Source: a bacterium (GTDB lineage: Bacteria > Atribacterota > JS1 > SB-45 > 34-128). From it: a stretch of 14,825 bases of DNA. Both the position numbers and the translations under genes were made by a program. The notes beneath the pieces are model-generated. The model made no database searches and was not told the DNA's origin. It was given only the letters and a program-made list of their open reading frames with translations. Within the stretch, counting starts at the first letter, position 1. The number at the start of each line of letters is the position of its first letter. The stretch spans positions 1 to 14,825 of the forward strand of contig JAHIPR010000006.1 of NCBI GenBank assembly GCA_018903015.1. The letters are read 5' to 3'. Of the stretch, positions 7,533-14,541 are shown piece after piece.

Positions 7533-8195
7533 ATGGGCGATATTACTTTTATTCGAGATATACTTTTACCCCCTTTATTAGAGGGAACAGTAGTTACTAT
7601 TAAATTGATAGTTTTTTCTATTCCACTTGGCCTGCTTTTGGGAATTTTAATAGCTATTGGCCGGGTGTATGGAAACAAGTTTATTTCTTCTTTTTGTAAT
7701 GTCTACACATTATTTTTTCGTGGCAGCCCTTTATTGGTACAGCTTTTTATTATCTATTATGGTCTTCCTTCTATTGGTATCTTTTTCTCTCCTTTTGCTG
7801 CAGCAGTTGTAGGTTTTATCTTTTGTAGCGGAGCATATCATTCAGAATATATAAGAGGAGCTATTCAATCGATAAAAACTGGGCAGATGATGGCTGCTGA
7901 AGCCCTGGGGATGACCAGAGCTAAAGCTGTCTTATATATTATTCTACCCCAAGCCTTAAGAAGGGCTATCCCGGGCTGTTCCAATGAAATTATTTATTTA
8001 GTAAAATATTCTTCCCTAGCTTTCATGGTTACCTGTATGGAACTTACCGGGGTAGGAAAAATTATCGCTTCTCGTTATTTTGAATTTACAAAAGTTTTTA
8101 TTGTAGTAGGAGTAATATATCTATTACTGGTTTCTGTGGTTACCAAGTTTCTTGATATGTTAGAGAAAAAATTAAAAATTCCAGGATTAGAATAG
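7533..8195 (+). CDS. Amino acid ABC transporter permease (HisM/GlnP type), second
   Basis: Second membrane subunit, 220 residues, related to the first permease but clearly distinct. It has the same layout: GTVVTIKLIVFSIPLGLLLG near the start, LFFRGSPLLVQLFIIYYG, the EAA loop AAEALGMTRAKAVLYIILPQ and RRAIPGCSNE, then two terminal hydrophobic segments. The start is two bases after the ATPase stop, indicating translational coupling. A system with two different permeases resembles HisQM. It ends in TAG, and no clear intrinsic terminator follows directly. Confidence 0.9.
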   Translation: MGDITFIRDILLPPLLEGTVVTIKLIVFSIPLGLLLGILIAIGRVYGNKFISSFCNVYTLFFRGSPLLVQLFIIYYGLPSIGIFFSPFAAAVVGFIFCSGAYHSEYIRGAIQSIKTGQMMAAEALGMTRAKAVLYIILPQALRRAIPGCSNEIIYLVKYSSLAFMVTCMELTGVGKIIASRYFEFTKVFIVVGVIYLLLVSVVTKFLDMLEKKLKIPGLE

Positions 8196-8278
8196 AGTTG
8201 ATAAAGGGAATATAAAATTTTAAAAAAATAACTAAAAGAATAAATAGCAAACAAAATCATATACGCTACCCATTTTTT

Positions 8279-8318
8279 TAAAAAAAGAAGAATTTTTAAA
8301 ATTTATATAGTATATTAA
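8279..8318 (+). repeat. A-rich/GAAG/T-rich upstream repeat, copy C
   Basis: An A run followed by GAAGAATTTTTAAAATTTAT (8287-8306) and ATAGTATATTAA. It matches copy A at nearly every position apart from a few G/A and A/T changes. It ends about 30 bases before the second UAG leader, so it may carry or overlap the promoter of the corrinoid operon. Confidence 0.58.
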
Positions 8319-8347
8319 GTTAAAAATAATACATGTAAATCTTATAT

Positions 8348-8380
8348 TAAAGACCCATAGCCATTAGGCAATAGGGGGTG
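8348..8380 (+). promoter_or_regulatory. Putative HutP binding leader, copy 2
   Basis: UAG triplets at 8358-8360, 8365-8367 and 8372-8374 have exact four-base spacers (CCAT, GCAA). The first 20 bases equal those of copy 1 at 3593. The third UAG lies inside the 5' arm of the terminator stem, so protein bound to the three triplets would be incompatible with the terminator. ACCC (8353-8356) can pair with GGGT (8376-8379) as an alternative hairpin. This places the whole RACo-corrinoid operon under the same control as the aminotransferase, if HutP is the ligand-binding factor. Confidence 0.75.
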
Positions 8381-8407
8381 AACGAGATCCATCCCCTATT
8401 TTTATTT
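8370..8407 (+). terminator. Strong intrinsic terminator in the corrinoid operon leader
   Basis: AATAGGGGGTG (8370-8380) pairs with CATCCCCTATT (8390-8400) over 11 positions with one G-U pair and a nine-base loop, followed by TTTTTATTTA. It lies 110 bases before the first gene of the operon and not after a gene, so it acts as an attenuator. Confidence 0.88.
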
Positions 8408-8432
8408 ACGAAGATTACAAGGTTTTAATTTG

Positions 8433-8466
8433 AGAATTTCCTGTGGCTTGCCACAGGGTAGATTCT
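8433..8466 (+). promoter_or_regulatory. Stable leader hairpin with CUUG loop
   Basis: CCTGTGG (8440-8446), CTTG loop (8447-8450) and CCACAGG (8451-8457) form a seven-pair GC-rich stem closed as G(CUUG)C, an especially stable tetraloop. Outer arms AGAAT (8433-8437) and ATTCT (8462-8466) extend it across an internal loop. No T tract follows, so it is not a terminator. It could stabilise the processed mRNA 5' end or bind a factor. It is unlike the surrounding AT-rich DNA. Confidence 0.55.
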
Positions 8467-8519
8467 GAAGTATTATGATTATATGAGTAAAGGAGAAGTT
8501 CAATTTTAAGGAATTTTAA

Positions 8520-10286
8520 ATGAAAATAAAAGTTTATTTTACCAAAGAAGAATTATATGTTTATTTAAATTATGGAGAAACAGTGTATGATGCTGCGATA
8601 AAGGCGGGGATTGACATAAATGCAAATTGTGGTGGAAAAGGTAAATGTGGGAAGTGTAAGGTTAAAATTATTAAGGGTAAAACGAACAAGATAACAAATA
8701 ATGAAATTTCTTTACTGTCTATTCAAGATGTTAAAAAAAATATAAGATTATCTTGTTGCACTAAAATATTCGATGATATATATGTTGAAACATTAGATAA
8801 AATGAGTTCATGTAAGATGCTTACAGAAGAGAATAGCAAAGTAATAAAATTAGATCCTTTTGTCAAGGTATATAATTTAAAAGAAAATTTATTTAATGAA
8901 AATGCTCGATCTTTTGAAGAGCAGATAATAAAAAATTGCAAATGTGAAATAAAGAAAATTAGTAATGAGGCATTAAGGAAATTTAATAATTTAAATAAAA
9001 TAAGTAAAAAATGTGTGATATATTGTTCCGAAGAAGAGATTATTGATATAGATGCATGCGGGAAAAATAGTTGTTATGGAGTAGCCTTTGATATTGGGAC
9101 CACTACTATAGTGGGATATTTAATAGATTTAAAAAGCGGAGAAAAAAGAGATGTAGGGGCAATGCTTAACCCGCAAATTGTTTATGGCGATGATGTAATA
9201 ACCAGAATAGAATACTCTCAAAGAGATAAAGGATTGGAAAAATTAAATTTATCTGTAATTAATGCTTTAAACAAAATAATTTTAAACTTATGTAAATCAC
9301 AAAATATTTCGTATGATAAAATATATGCATGTTCTATAGTTGGAAATACTTGCATGACCCATATATTTATGGGTATACCCGTAGAGAGTTTAGGAGAATA
9401 TCCTTATTTGCCCATTTTTACAAAATTTAAAAAGATAAAGGCGAAAGAAAGAAAAATAAAAATAAATGAAGAAGGATATATATATATTCTTCCTAATGTC
9501 TCAGGTTTTATTGGTGCAGACATTGTTTCTGATTTAATTTCTAGCGAAACATATAACACTAATAAAAATTTTTTAATTATTGATATTGGTACCAATGGGG
9601 AGATTGTTTTAGGGAGTAAAGGACATATTATTTGTAGTTCTTCTGCTGCCGGTCCTGCTTTTGAGGGAAGCAGGATAGAATTGGGAATGCGGGGACAGAT
9701 AGGTGCTATAGAAAGATTTGATCCTGTAACTTTTGAGGTAAAAGTAATTGGAAATACTATACCTCAAGGTATTTGCGGTTCAGGTCTTATAGATATAATA
9801 TCAGGTTTAATTCAAATTGGGGCTGTAGATAAAAAAGGTACTTTTACCGGTAAATTTAAAGAAAGAATTTTTAAAAAAAATAATATTAAATGTTTTAAAA
9901 TATATGAAAAGCAAAATAAAATTATTTATATTACCCAAAAAGATATCAGAGAATTTCAGATGGCTAAATCAGCTATTTCTACAGCCATAAAATTGCTTTT
10001 AAAAGAAATGGATTTAAAAATAACAGATTTAGATGAAATTTTAATAGCCGGTGCTTTTGGAAATTATATGGATATTGAAAACGCAATAAGTATTAATATA
10101 ATTCCTAAAATAGATTTAAATAAAATAAAAGGTATTGGTAATGCAGCAGGAGCAGGAGCAATCAAGGCATTATTATCCCGAGATTTTAGAGATAAGTGTA
10201 ATGAATATGCTGAAAAAATGAAAAATATTAATTTAACTTCTTATAAAGAATTTTACAAAATGTTTATTAATGATATAAATTTTTAG
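8520..10286 (+). CDS. RACo-type corrinoid protein reductive activator (2Fe-2S plus ASKHA ATPase)
   Basis: Uses ATP hydrolysis and a low-potential electron to return inactive Co(II) corrinoid to Co(I), repairing corrinoid methyltransferases. The N-terminal ferredoxin domain (about 1-95) has a plant-type 2Fe-2S site: C37, C43, C46 and C79 (next to C80). The ASKHA/DUF4445 part begins with FDIGTTT (190-196) and continues through VGNTCMTHIFMG, IDIGTNGEI, AAGPAFEG, GICGSGLIDI, LIAGAFGNY and GNAAGAGA. The 588-residue length is slightly below typical RACo. The archaeal activator RamA instead carries C-terminal 4Fe-4S clusters, which are absent here. The linker and C-terminus are rich in Lys, Asn and Ile, and the gene looks more AT-rich than the upstream blocks. 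It is the first gene after the UAG attenuator, and the last codon before the TAG is Phe. Confidence 0.93.
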   Translation: MKIKVYFTKEELYVYLNYGETVYDAAIKAGIDINANCGGKGKCGKCKVKIIKGKTNKITNNEISLLSIQDVKKNIRLSCCTKIFDDIYVETLDKMSSCKMLTEENSKVIKLDPFVKVYNLKENLFNENARSFEEQIIKNCKCEIKKISNEALRKFNNLNKISKKCVIYCSEEEIIDIDACGKNSCYGVAFDIGTTTIVGYLIDLKSGEKRDVGAMLNPQIVYGDDVITRIEYSQRDKGLEKLNLSVINALNKIILNLCKSQNISYDKIYACSIVGNTCMTHIFMGIPVESLGEYPYLPIFTKFKKIKAKERKIKINEEGYIYILPNVSGFIGADIVSDLISSETYNTNKNFLIIDIGTNGEIVLGSKGHIICSSSAAGPAFEGSRIELGMRGQIGAIERFDPVTFEVKVIGNTIPQGICGSGLIDIISGLIQIGAVDKKGTFTGKFKERIFKKNNIKCFKIYEKQNKIIYITQKDIREFQMAKSAISTAIKLLLKEMDLKITDLDEILIAGAFGNYMDIENAISINIIPKIDLNKIKGIGNAAGAGAIKALLSRDFRDKCNEYAEKMKNINLTSYKEFYKMFINDINF

Positions 10287-10304
10287 AACAAGGTATTAAT
10301 ATTA

Positions 10305-10982
10305 ATGAAATTAGTTAGAAATATAAAAGTAACACCCAATAAAGAGGAAATTCTAATAAGGATGGGTTATCCTTCTGATAAAAAAGTCAAAAATAAAAAA
10401 ATAATTAATTTGGTGGAAGAAAATATAAATAATAGCAAAAAATATTCTGATAAAATTTTAAGCGCCTTAAACTTTTATAAAATTAATAAAAAAGAAAAAT
10501 GGATAAAAAAATTAGACAATTCAGGTGAGAGTTATTCCTATTGTTGTTTTTATATTGTAACAGCGGGGCAAATCATACAAGATGAGATACATTCATTGTT
10601 AGAAAATCATAAAATTTTAGATGCTTTAGTTTTAGACGCTATGGCTTCTTATTTTGTTGAGTATGCTTCTACATTTGTGCAAAATAATATTATTAAAAAG
10701 GCTAAAAAAATAAAATTGCATCCTCATAAAATTATATTCCCCGGGAACAAACTTCCTATTGATTTACAAAAGGTAATATTTAAAAAAATAGATGCTTCCA
10801 AAATAGGAGTTTCATTATCTGATAATTGTTTAATGATTCCCCTAAAAACAATTTCATCTATAATTTTATTTAATGAAAATGAAAATGGTAGCTATATAAT
10901 AAAACCATTTGATATATGTACATTTTGTAATTTTAGAAAAAGATGTTCTTATTGTAAAATAAAGAACATAAAAAATAATTAA
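10305..10982 (+). CDS. Stand-alone MetH activation-domain-like protein
   Basis: 225 residues resembling the AdoMet-binding reactivation domain of cobalamin-dependent methionine synthase, found alone beside many corrinoid methyltransferase systems. Support: the helix LDAMASYFVEYASTFVQ, then HKIIFPGNKLPIDLQKVIFKKIDASKIGVSLSDN (shown here in pieces: FPGNKLP, IDASKIGVSL) and CLMIPLKTISSII, which follow the order of the MetH domain's PGYG, Q-IF-LDA-IGV and M-P-KS-S-I features. The C-terminus adds a cysteine cluster C205-X2-C208-X5-C214-X2-C217 that could bind a metal or Fe-S cluster. It starts 18 bases after the RACo stop with only a weak AAGG ribosome site. Together with RACo it probably keeps the corrinoid protein active. 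The N-terminal 70 residues are Lys/Asn-rich and unassigned. Confidence 0.78.
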   Translation: MKLVRNIKVTPNKEEILIRMGYPSDKKVKNKKIINLVEENINNSKKYSDKILSALNFYKINKKEKWIKKLDNSGESYSYCCFYIVTAGQIIQDEIHSLLENHKILDALVLDAMASYFVEYASTFVQNNIIKKAKKIKLHPHKIIFPGNKLPIDLQKVIFKKIDASKIGVSLSDNCLMIPLKTISSIILFNENENGSYIIKPFDICTFCNFRKRCSYCKIKNIKNN

Positions 10983-11105
10983 ATATCTATTGATAAATTT
11001 CATTAAAATATATGAAAAATAAAAAAATCCATACCAATTTAGAGATTATATTAAAAAACTAAAATAATTTTTAAGTTAAGTTAATTAATTAAAGGAGGAT
11101 TTAGA

Positions 11106-11759
11106 ATGAAAAAAAGTGAAAGGCTGATACAATTTATTAAAGACGGTGATGATTCAAGTGCATTAAATTTAGTAAAGGAAATACTTAGCGAAATAAGCCC
11201 AAGGGAAATAATAGGTGATTTAACTACGTTTATGAGAGAGTTAGGGGGAAAATTTGAAAAATTCGAAATATTTCTTCCTGATTTAATGGTAGCAGCTGAT
11301 ACTTTTATGGAAGTAATGAAGGTATTAGAACCTTTGCTTCAAAAAGATGAAAAAAAGGAAAAAGTAAAAATAGTATTAGCTACCGTGAAAGGTGATATTC
11401 ATGAGATAGGGAAAAATATTCTGGCTATAGTATTAAAATCTAATGGTTATGAAATTATTGATGCAGGAAGAGATGCTGATCCTCTTGATATTATTAAAGC
11501 TGCGGAATCAAATAATGCTTATCTGATCGGGCTTTCTGCTTTAATGACTACTACGATGCCTAGCCAAAAAGAATTAATAGATATATTGCAGGACCAAGGG
11601 AAAAGAAGTAAATTTAAAATATTGGTAGGCGGTGCTCCGGTATCTGCAGAATGGGCTTCACAAATAGGGGCGGATGGATATGCAGAAGATGCGTTTAAAG
11701 CAGTAAAATTAGTTAATGAAATTGAAGAAAAATTAAAAAAGAAAGTAGAGGATAAATAA
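11106..11759 (+). CDS. Corrinoid (B12-binding) methyl carrier protein, MtmC/MtbC-like
   Basis: Carries the methyl group between two methyltransferases on a bound corrinoid. An N-terminal helical cap (about 1-85) is followed by a Rossmann-like B12 domain with DIHEIGKNI, where H99 is the lower cobalt ligand (DxHxxG), then SAL in GLSALMTT and the GG of LVGGAPVS. The 217-residue length is normal for the dimethyl/monomethylamine corrinoid protein family. AAAGGAGG at 11091-11098 is a near-perfect ribosome site seven bases from the ATG, suggesting high expression compared with the two activator genes. Its TAA is directly followed by the ATG of the methyltransferase (no gap), the usual mtmC-mtmB style pairing, so these two proteins are almost certainly partners. 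Confidence 0.94.
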   Translation: MKKSERLIQFIKDGDDSSALNLVKEILSEISPREIIGDLTTFMRELGGKFEKFEIFLPDLMVAADTFMEVMKVLEPLLQKDEKKEKVKIVLATVKGDIHEIGKNILAIVLKSNGYEIIDAGRDADPLDIIKAAESNNAYLIGLSALMTTTMPSQKELIDILQDQGKRSKFKILVGGAPVSAEWASQIGADGYAEDAFKAVKLVNEIEEKLKKKVEDK

Positions 11760-13139
11760 ATGTCGGTTTTAAGAATGTGGGAAATAGTAAAAAGAGCCGA
11801 AACCGGAGAATTTATAGAAGAGAATAAATATATTTCAAAACGTTTTATCCCTAATTTACAAAGAGTAGTAAAAAAATATGACATAAAATATGATCCCCAG
11901 AATGTTATTACTTCAGATGATGATTTAATAGACAGGGTTTGGCAAGCGGCTTATGAATTTTTTTTAGAGACCGGAGTATATCATCAAGATTCTCACCGAA
12001 TAATAAAATTTTCTAAACAAGAAATTGAAGAGGCTTTATTCAATGCTCCTTCAGAATATATGGTAGGCGAAGGAAGTGATTTAAGAAGATTTGGTTCGAG
12101 AAAACCAGAAGATGAAAGACGCCCCTTTATGTTACTAAGCCCAGATATAACCTATGATGAACATGATCATTTTCTTGCCTGTGTAGCATTTTTAAAAGAA
12201 CCAACCTTAGATGGTCTATGTGCTCCTATTTTAGAAGAATTTATGGGTAGAAAAATAAAATCTCCAACTCCTTCTGAATTAGGTGGTTGTGTTATGCACG
12301 CTATGAGTTTAAGGGAAGCGGCAAGGCTTGTTGGAAGACCCGGAGTTTGGTTTGTGGCAGTGGGGACAGCTGAATCGGATATGGCTCAAATAGGTGTAAG
12401 CAATGATGAATGGGGGGTAAGACATACTGATGGAAGGTTATCTCCTATTATAACAGAATTTATGACTAATAATTCTATGTTAAACAAAGCAGTTCATTAT
12501 CAAATGAATGGGAATATAAGTGGATTATTGGCAGGAGCAATTTATGGAGCTTATGCAGGAGGTGCAGAAGGAACTGCAGTTCTTCAGACAGCATATAATA
12601 TATTAGGTTTAATGATGCATTTTTGTCAATTTACTCAAAATTTCCCTTTTCACATGCTTTATGGTTCTAATACAGGAAGAGAAATGTTATGGATAGTAAG
12701 TACCTTCAGTCAGGCAGTAGCAAGAAATACTCATCTGGTTATGACTTCTAATGGGTTTGCCAATGCAGGCCCTGGGACAGAGATGCTATTTTATGAAACC
12801 GCTGCTCATGCTATAGCTTCTGCGGTTGCTGGAAATAATATATGGGATATTGCCCCCGCAAGAAATAAAGTACACAATCATGGTACACCTCTGGAATGTA
12901 GATTTGCAGCAGAAGTTGCTCATACTGTTACTAAAAGGAAGATGAGAAGAAAAGAAGCAAATGAGATAGTTGATAAGTTACTTTTAAAATACGAAAAAGA
13001 TATACCTACTGCTTCAATGGGAAAACCATTCCAAGAACTTTATGATATGAAAGAGCTTATCCCGATAGCAGAATATCTTGATCAATATAATAAAATAAAA
13101 GAAGAAATTGCTAAAATGGGGATTGATTTTATTTATTAG
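11760..13139 (+). CDS. MtmB-family corrinoid methyltransferase without pyrrolysine
   Basis: 459 residues, matching methanogen monomethylamine methyltransferase MtmB (about 458) in length and along its sequence: LETGVYHQDSHRIIKFS, GRKIKSPTPSEL, GRPGV, AYAGGAE, YGSNTGREML, AGPGTEM and the C-terminal MGKPFQELYDMK. MtmB transfers the methyl group of a methylated amine to its corrinoid protein and uses pyrrolysine, encoded by in-frame UAG. Here the frame is uninterrupted, and the residue aligned to pyrrolysine is V199 (GTG at 12354-12356). By my from-memory alignment the active-site Glu is kept (E270), whereas the Gln and Tyr near pyrrolysine become N331 and F333. A changed substrate is therefore likely, as in the non-pyrrolysine MttB relatives. 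It ends in TAG followed in frame by a second TAG two codons on. No ribosome site stands out beyond GAGG in the preceding gene, so coupling is expected. Confidence 0.9.
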   Translation: MSVLRMWEIVKRAETGEFIEENKYISKRFIPNLQRVVKKYDIKYDPQNVITSDDDLIDRVWQAAYEFFLETGVYHQDSHRIIKFSKQEIEEALFNAPSEYMVGEGSDLRRFGSRKPEDERRPFMLLSPDITYDEHDHFLACVAFLKEPTLDGLCAPILEEFMGRKIKSPTPSELGGCVMHAMSLREAARLVGRPGVWFVAVGTAESDMAQIGVSNDEWGVRHTDGRLSPIITEFMTNNSMLNKAVHYQMNGNISGLLAGAIYGAYAGGAEGTAVLQTAYNILGLMMHFCQFTQNFPFHMLYGSNTGREMLWIVSTFSQAVARNTHLVMTSNGFANAGPGTEMLFYETAAHAIASAVAGNNIWDIAPARNKVHNHGTPLECRFAAEVAHTVTKRKMRRKEANEIVDKLLLKYEKDIPTASMGKPFQELYDMKELIPIAEYLDQYNKIKEEIAKMGIDFIY

Positions 13140-13227
13140 TATTAGCGGAATACAATATATTGAAAATATCTTTAAAGGAAGATCACAATTTTAACTATTT
13201 TAAATTTTTTAGTGAGGTAATAATCTT

Positions 13228-14199
13228 ATGAAATTAATAGTAAGAAAAAATACCAAAGGAATCCCTGTAGCACCCTTGATGGGCGCACCCGGGATACAGT
13301 TAACTAATACAAAATTAAAACAAAATTTAGAAAATGCCCATATCCAATTTGATAGCTTAGAAAAATTGTATAATAAATTTAAGCCTGATGCTATGTTTAA
13401 TTTGATGGATTTAACTGTAGAAGCTGAGGCTTTAGGAGCCGGAGTATTACAACCTGAAAACGAACCCTTTTCTGTAATAAATCATCCAATAAAAAATAAA
13501 GATGATCTTAAAAAAATGTCCCTAATTAAACCTGATGTGGAAGGTAGAATGAAAGTATTTTTAGATGTTATTTCTTATATGAAAAATTCTTTTGATTGTA
13601 AAGTAGTTTCATATATCATTGGCCCTTATACTTTAGCCGGTTTATTGAATGGTACTAGTGAAATTATAAAAAAAGTAATTAAAGATCCAGAATTTTTAAA
13701 AGAGTTATTGAGATTTACTACAGATTTTATTTATGCTTACGGTAATAATATAATCGATAGAGGCGCAGATGCTTTATGTATTTTAGAGCCCACTGCTGCA
13801 ATGTTATCTCCCCAACAATTTGTAGAATTTTCCGGGGAATATACAAAAAAGTTAATTTCGAAATGGAATATACCCAGTATATTGCATATATGCGGTAATA
13901 CTTCTCATCTTATTCCTAAGATGGTTGAAATTCATCCCGCAGGAATTAGCCTGGATTCTTTAGTTGATTTAAGCAAAATTTCTCTTCTGGTACCAAATGA
14001 AATTGCGATTATTGGTAACATAGATCCGGTGAAGGTCATGGCTTATGGAGACAAAGAGCTATTAAGAAAAAAAGTGTTATTACTTATAAAACAGATGAAA
14101 AAAAATAATAATTTTATTTTAAGCACTGGTTGCGATTTGCCCCAAGATACTAACCTTGAAAATATAGAATTGTTTATAAATTTAGCGCGAAATAGTTAA
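13228..14199 (+). CDS. UroD-family MtaA/MtbA-like methylcorrinoid methyltransferase
   Basis: Uroporphyrinogen-decarboxylase superfamily methyltransferase expected to take the methyl group from the corrinoid protein and pass it to a thiol or other acceptor. The zinc motif H-x-C...C is present: H220 and C222 in ILHICGNT, and C302 in LSTGCDLP, a spacing close to that of archaeal MtaA. The family motifs IGPYTLAG, ILEPTA and GNIDP are also visible. The 323-residue length is typical. GTGAGGT at 13212-13218 is the ribosome site. Methanogen relatives methylate coenzyme M; whether this organism makes coenzyme M is unknown, and tetrahydrofolate or another acceptor is possible. It is the last gene of the operon, with a hairpin terminator downstream. 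Confidence 0.87.
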   Translation: MKLIVRKNTKGIPVAPLMGAPGIQLTNTKLKQNLENAHIQFDSLEKLYNKFKPDAMFNLMDLTVEAEALGAGVLQPENEPFSVINHPIKNKDDLKKMSLIKPDVEGRMKVFLDVISYMKNSFDCKVVSYIIGPYTLAGLLNGTSEIIKKVIKDPEFLKELLRFTTDFIYAYGNNIIDRGADALCILEPTAAMLSPQQFVEFSGEYTKKLISKWNIPSILHICGNTSHLIPKMVEIHPAGISLDSLVDLSKISLLVPNEIAIIGNIDPVKVMAYGDKELLRKKVLLLIKQMKKNNNFILSTGCDLPQDTNLENIELFINLARNS

Positions 14200-14213
14200 T
14201 AAATTTTTTTCAT

Positions 14214-14246
14214 AATTCTTACTAATAATATTAATAAGAATTTTAT
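14214..14246 (+). terminator. AT-rich terminator after the corrinoid operon
   Basis: AATTCTTA (14214-14221) and TAAGAATT (14235-14242) are perfect eight-base arms, with four further pairs TAAT/ATTA inside after one mismatch, and a short T run at the 3' edge. It is symmetrical and low in GC, so it may be a modest terminator or a palindromic operator. Confidence 0.5.
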
Positions 14247-14264
14247 TGTCTAAAGTAATTGTTT

Positions 14265-14270
14265 TATAAT
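14265..14270 (+). promoter_or_regulatory. Candidate -10 box for the larA remnant/iorA unit
   Basis: TATAAT at 14265-14270, in the same TATAATAACAA context as the promoter at 3574. The -35 region 16-18 bases upstream is only TTTATT/TTATTG, so support is moderate. It would start transcription near 14277, just before the remnant ATG, and would drive iorA. Confidence 0.45.
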
Positions 14271-14291
14271 AACAATAAAGAGAAAAATGTA

Positions 14292-14539
14292 ATGGAAAAA
14301 ATTCTGCTTCCTTATGGAAAAGAAAAAATATCCATTTAATAGCAAAATGTAAAGAAAAAGCAAAAATTTATTTAATTTCACAGGGAATTAATGATAGAGA
14401 GAAAATAAGAATGGGGTTATTGCCGGCAAAATCAGCTCAAAATATCGTAGATAGTATATTAAAAGAGTATGGGGAAGAATCAAAGGTACTGGTTTTGCCA
14501 ACTGCTTCTATTGCCCTTCCCCTTCTTGAGGAGGTATGA
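14292..14539 (+). pseudogene. LarA/DUF2088 (lactate racemase-family) gene with its middle deleted
   Basis: Family members are about 420 residues. Here only both ends survive. The ATG at 14292 opens MEKILLPYGKEKISI, which matches the usual N-terminal strand of this family, and stops at 14337. From about 14336, in another frame (+2 relative to the first), comes LIAKCKEKAKIYLISQ, then a GLLPAKSAQ segment and KVLVLPTASIALPLLEEV to the TGA at 14537, which resembles the family's C-terminal 65 residues. The tail frame has no start codon before an internal ATG at 14411, and its upstream stop is at 14276. The junction implies loss of roughly 1 kb plus a frame change. The intact promoter-like box and the overlap with iorA suggest the deletion left iorA expressed. 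An assembly collapse is the main alternative. Confidence 0.72.
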
Positions 14540-14541
14540 AT

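Larger units (their letters stand above)
8196..8519. other. Regulatory intergenic region before the corrinoid operon
   Basis: No credible ORF. In order it holds repeat copy C (8279-8318), a possible -10 TATATT (8343-8348) without a good -35, the second UAG leader (8348-8380) with its strong terminator (8370-8407), a stable CUUG-loop hairpin (8433-8466), and ribosome-site-like AGGAG (8491-8495) and AAGGAA (8508-8513). The density of control elements suggests the corrinoid operon is tightly regulated after transcription starts. Confidence 0.6.

Noticed and set aside
8483..8509. Eight-codon upstream ORF before the RACo gene
   Set aside because: It has no ribosome site of its own and no distinctive peptide; short ORFs like this are expected by chance.
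11519..11884. 121-residue minus-strand ORF over the corrinoid protein/methyltransferase junction
   Set aside because: It overlaps two well-supported genes and has low-complexity Ser/Phe composition typical of an antisense shadow.
12354..12356. Expected in-frame UAG (pyrrolysine) in an MtmB homolog
   Set aside because: The aligned codon is GTG (Val); there is no in-frame UAG before the terminal stop, and UAG ends six intact genes here.
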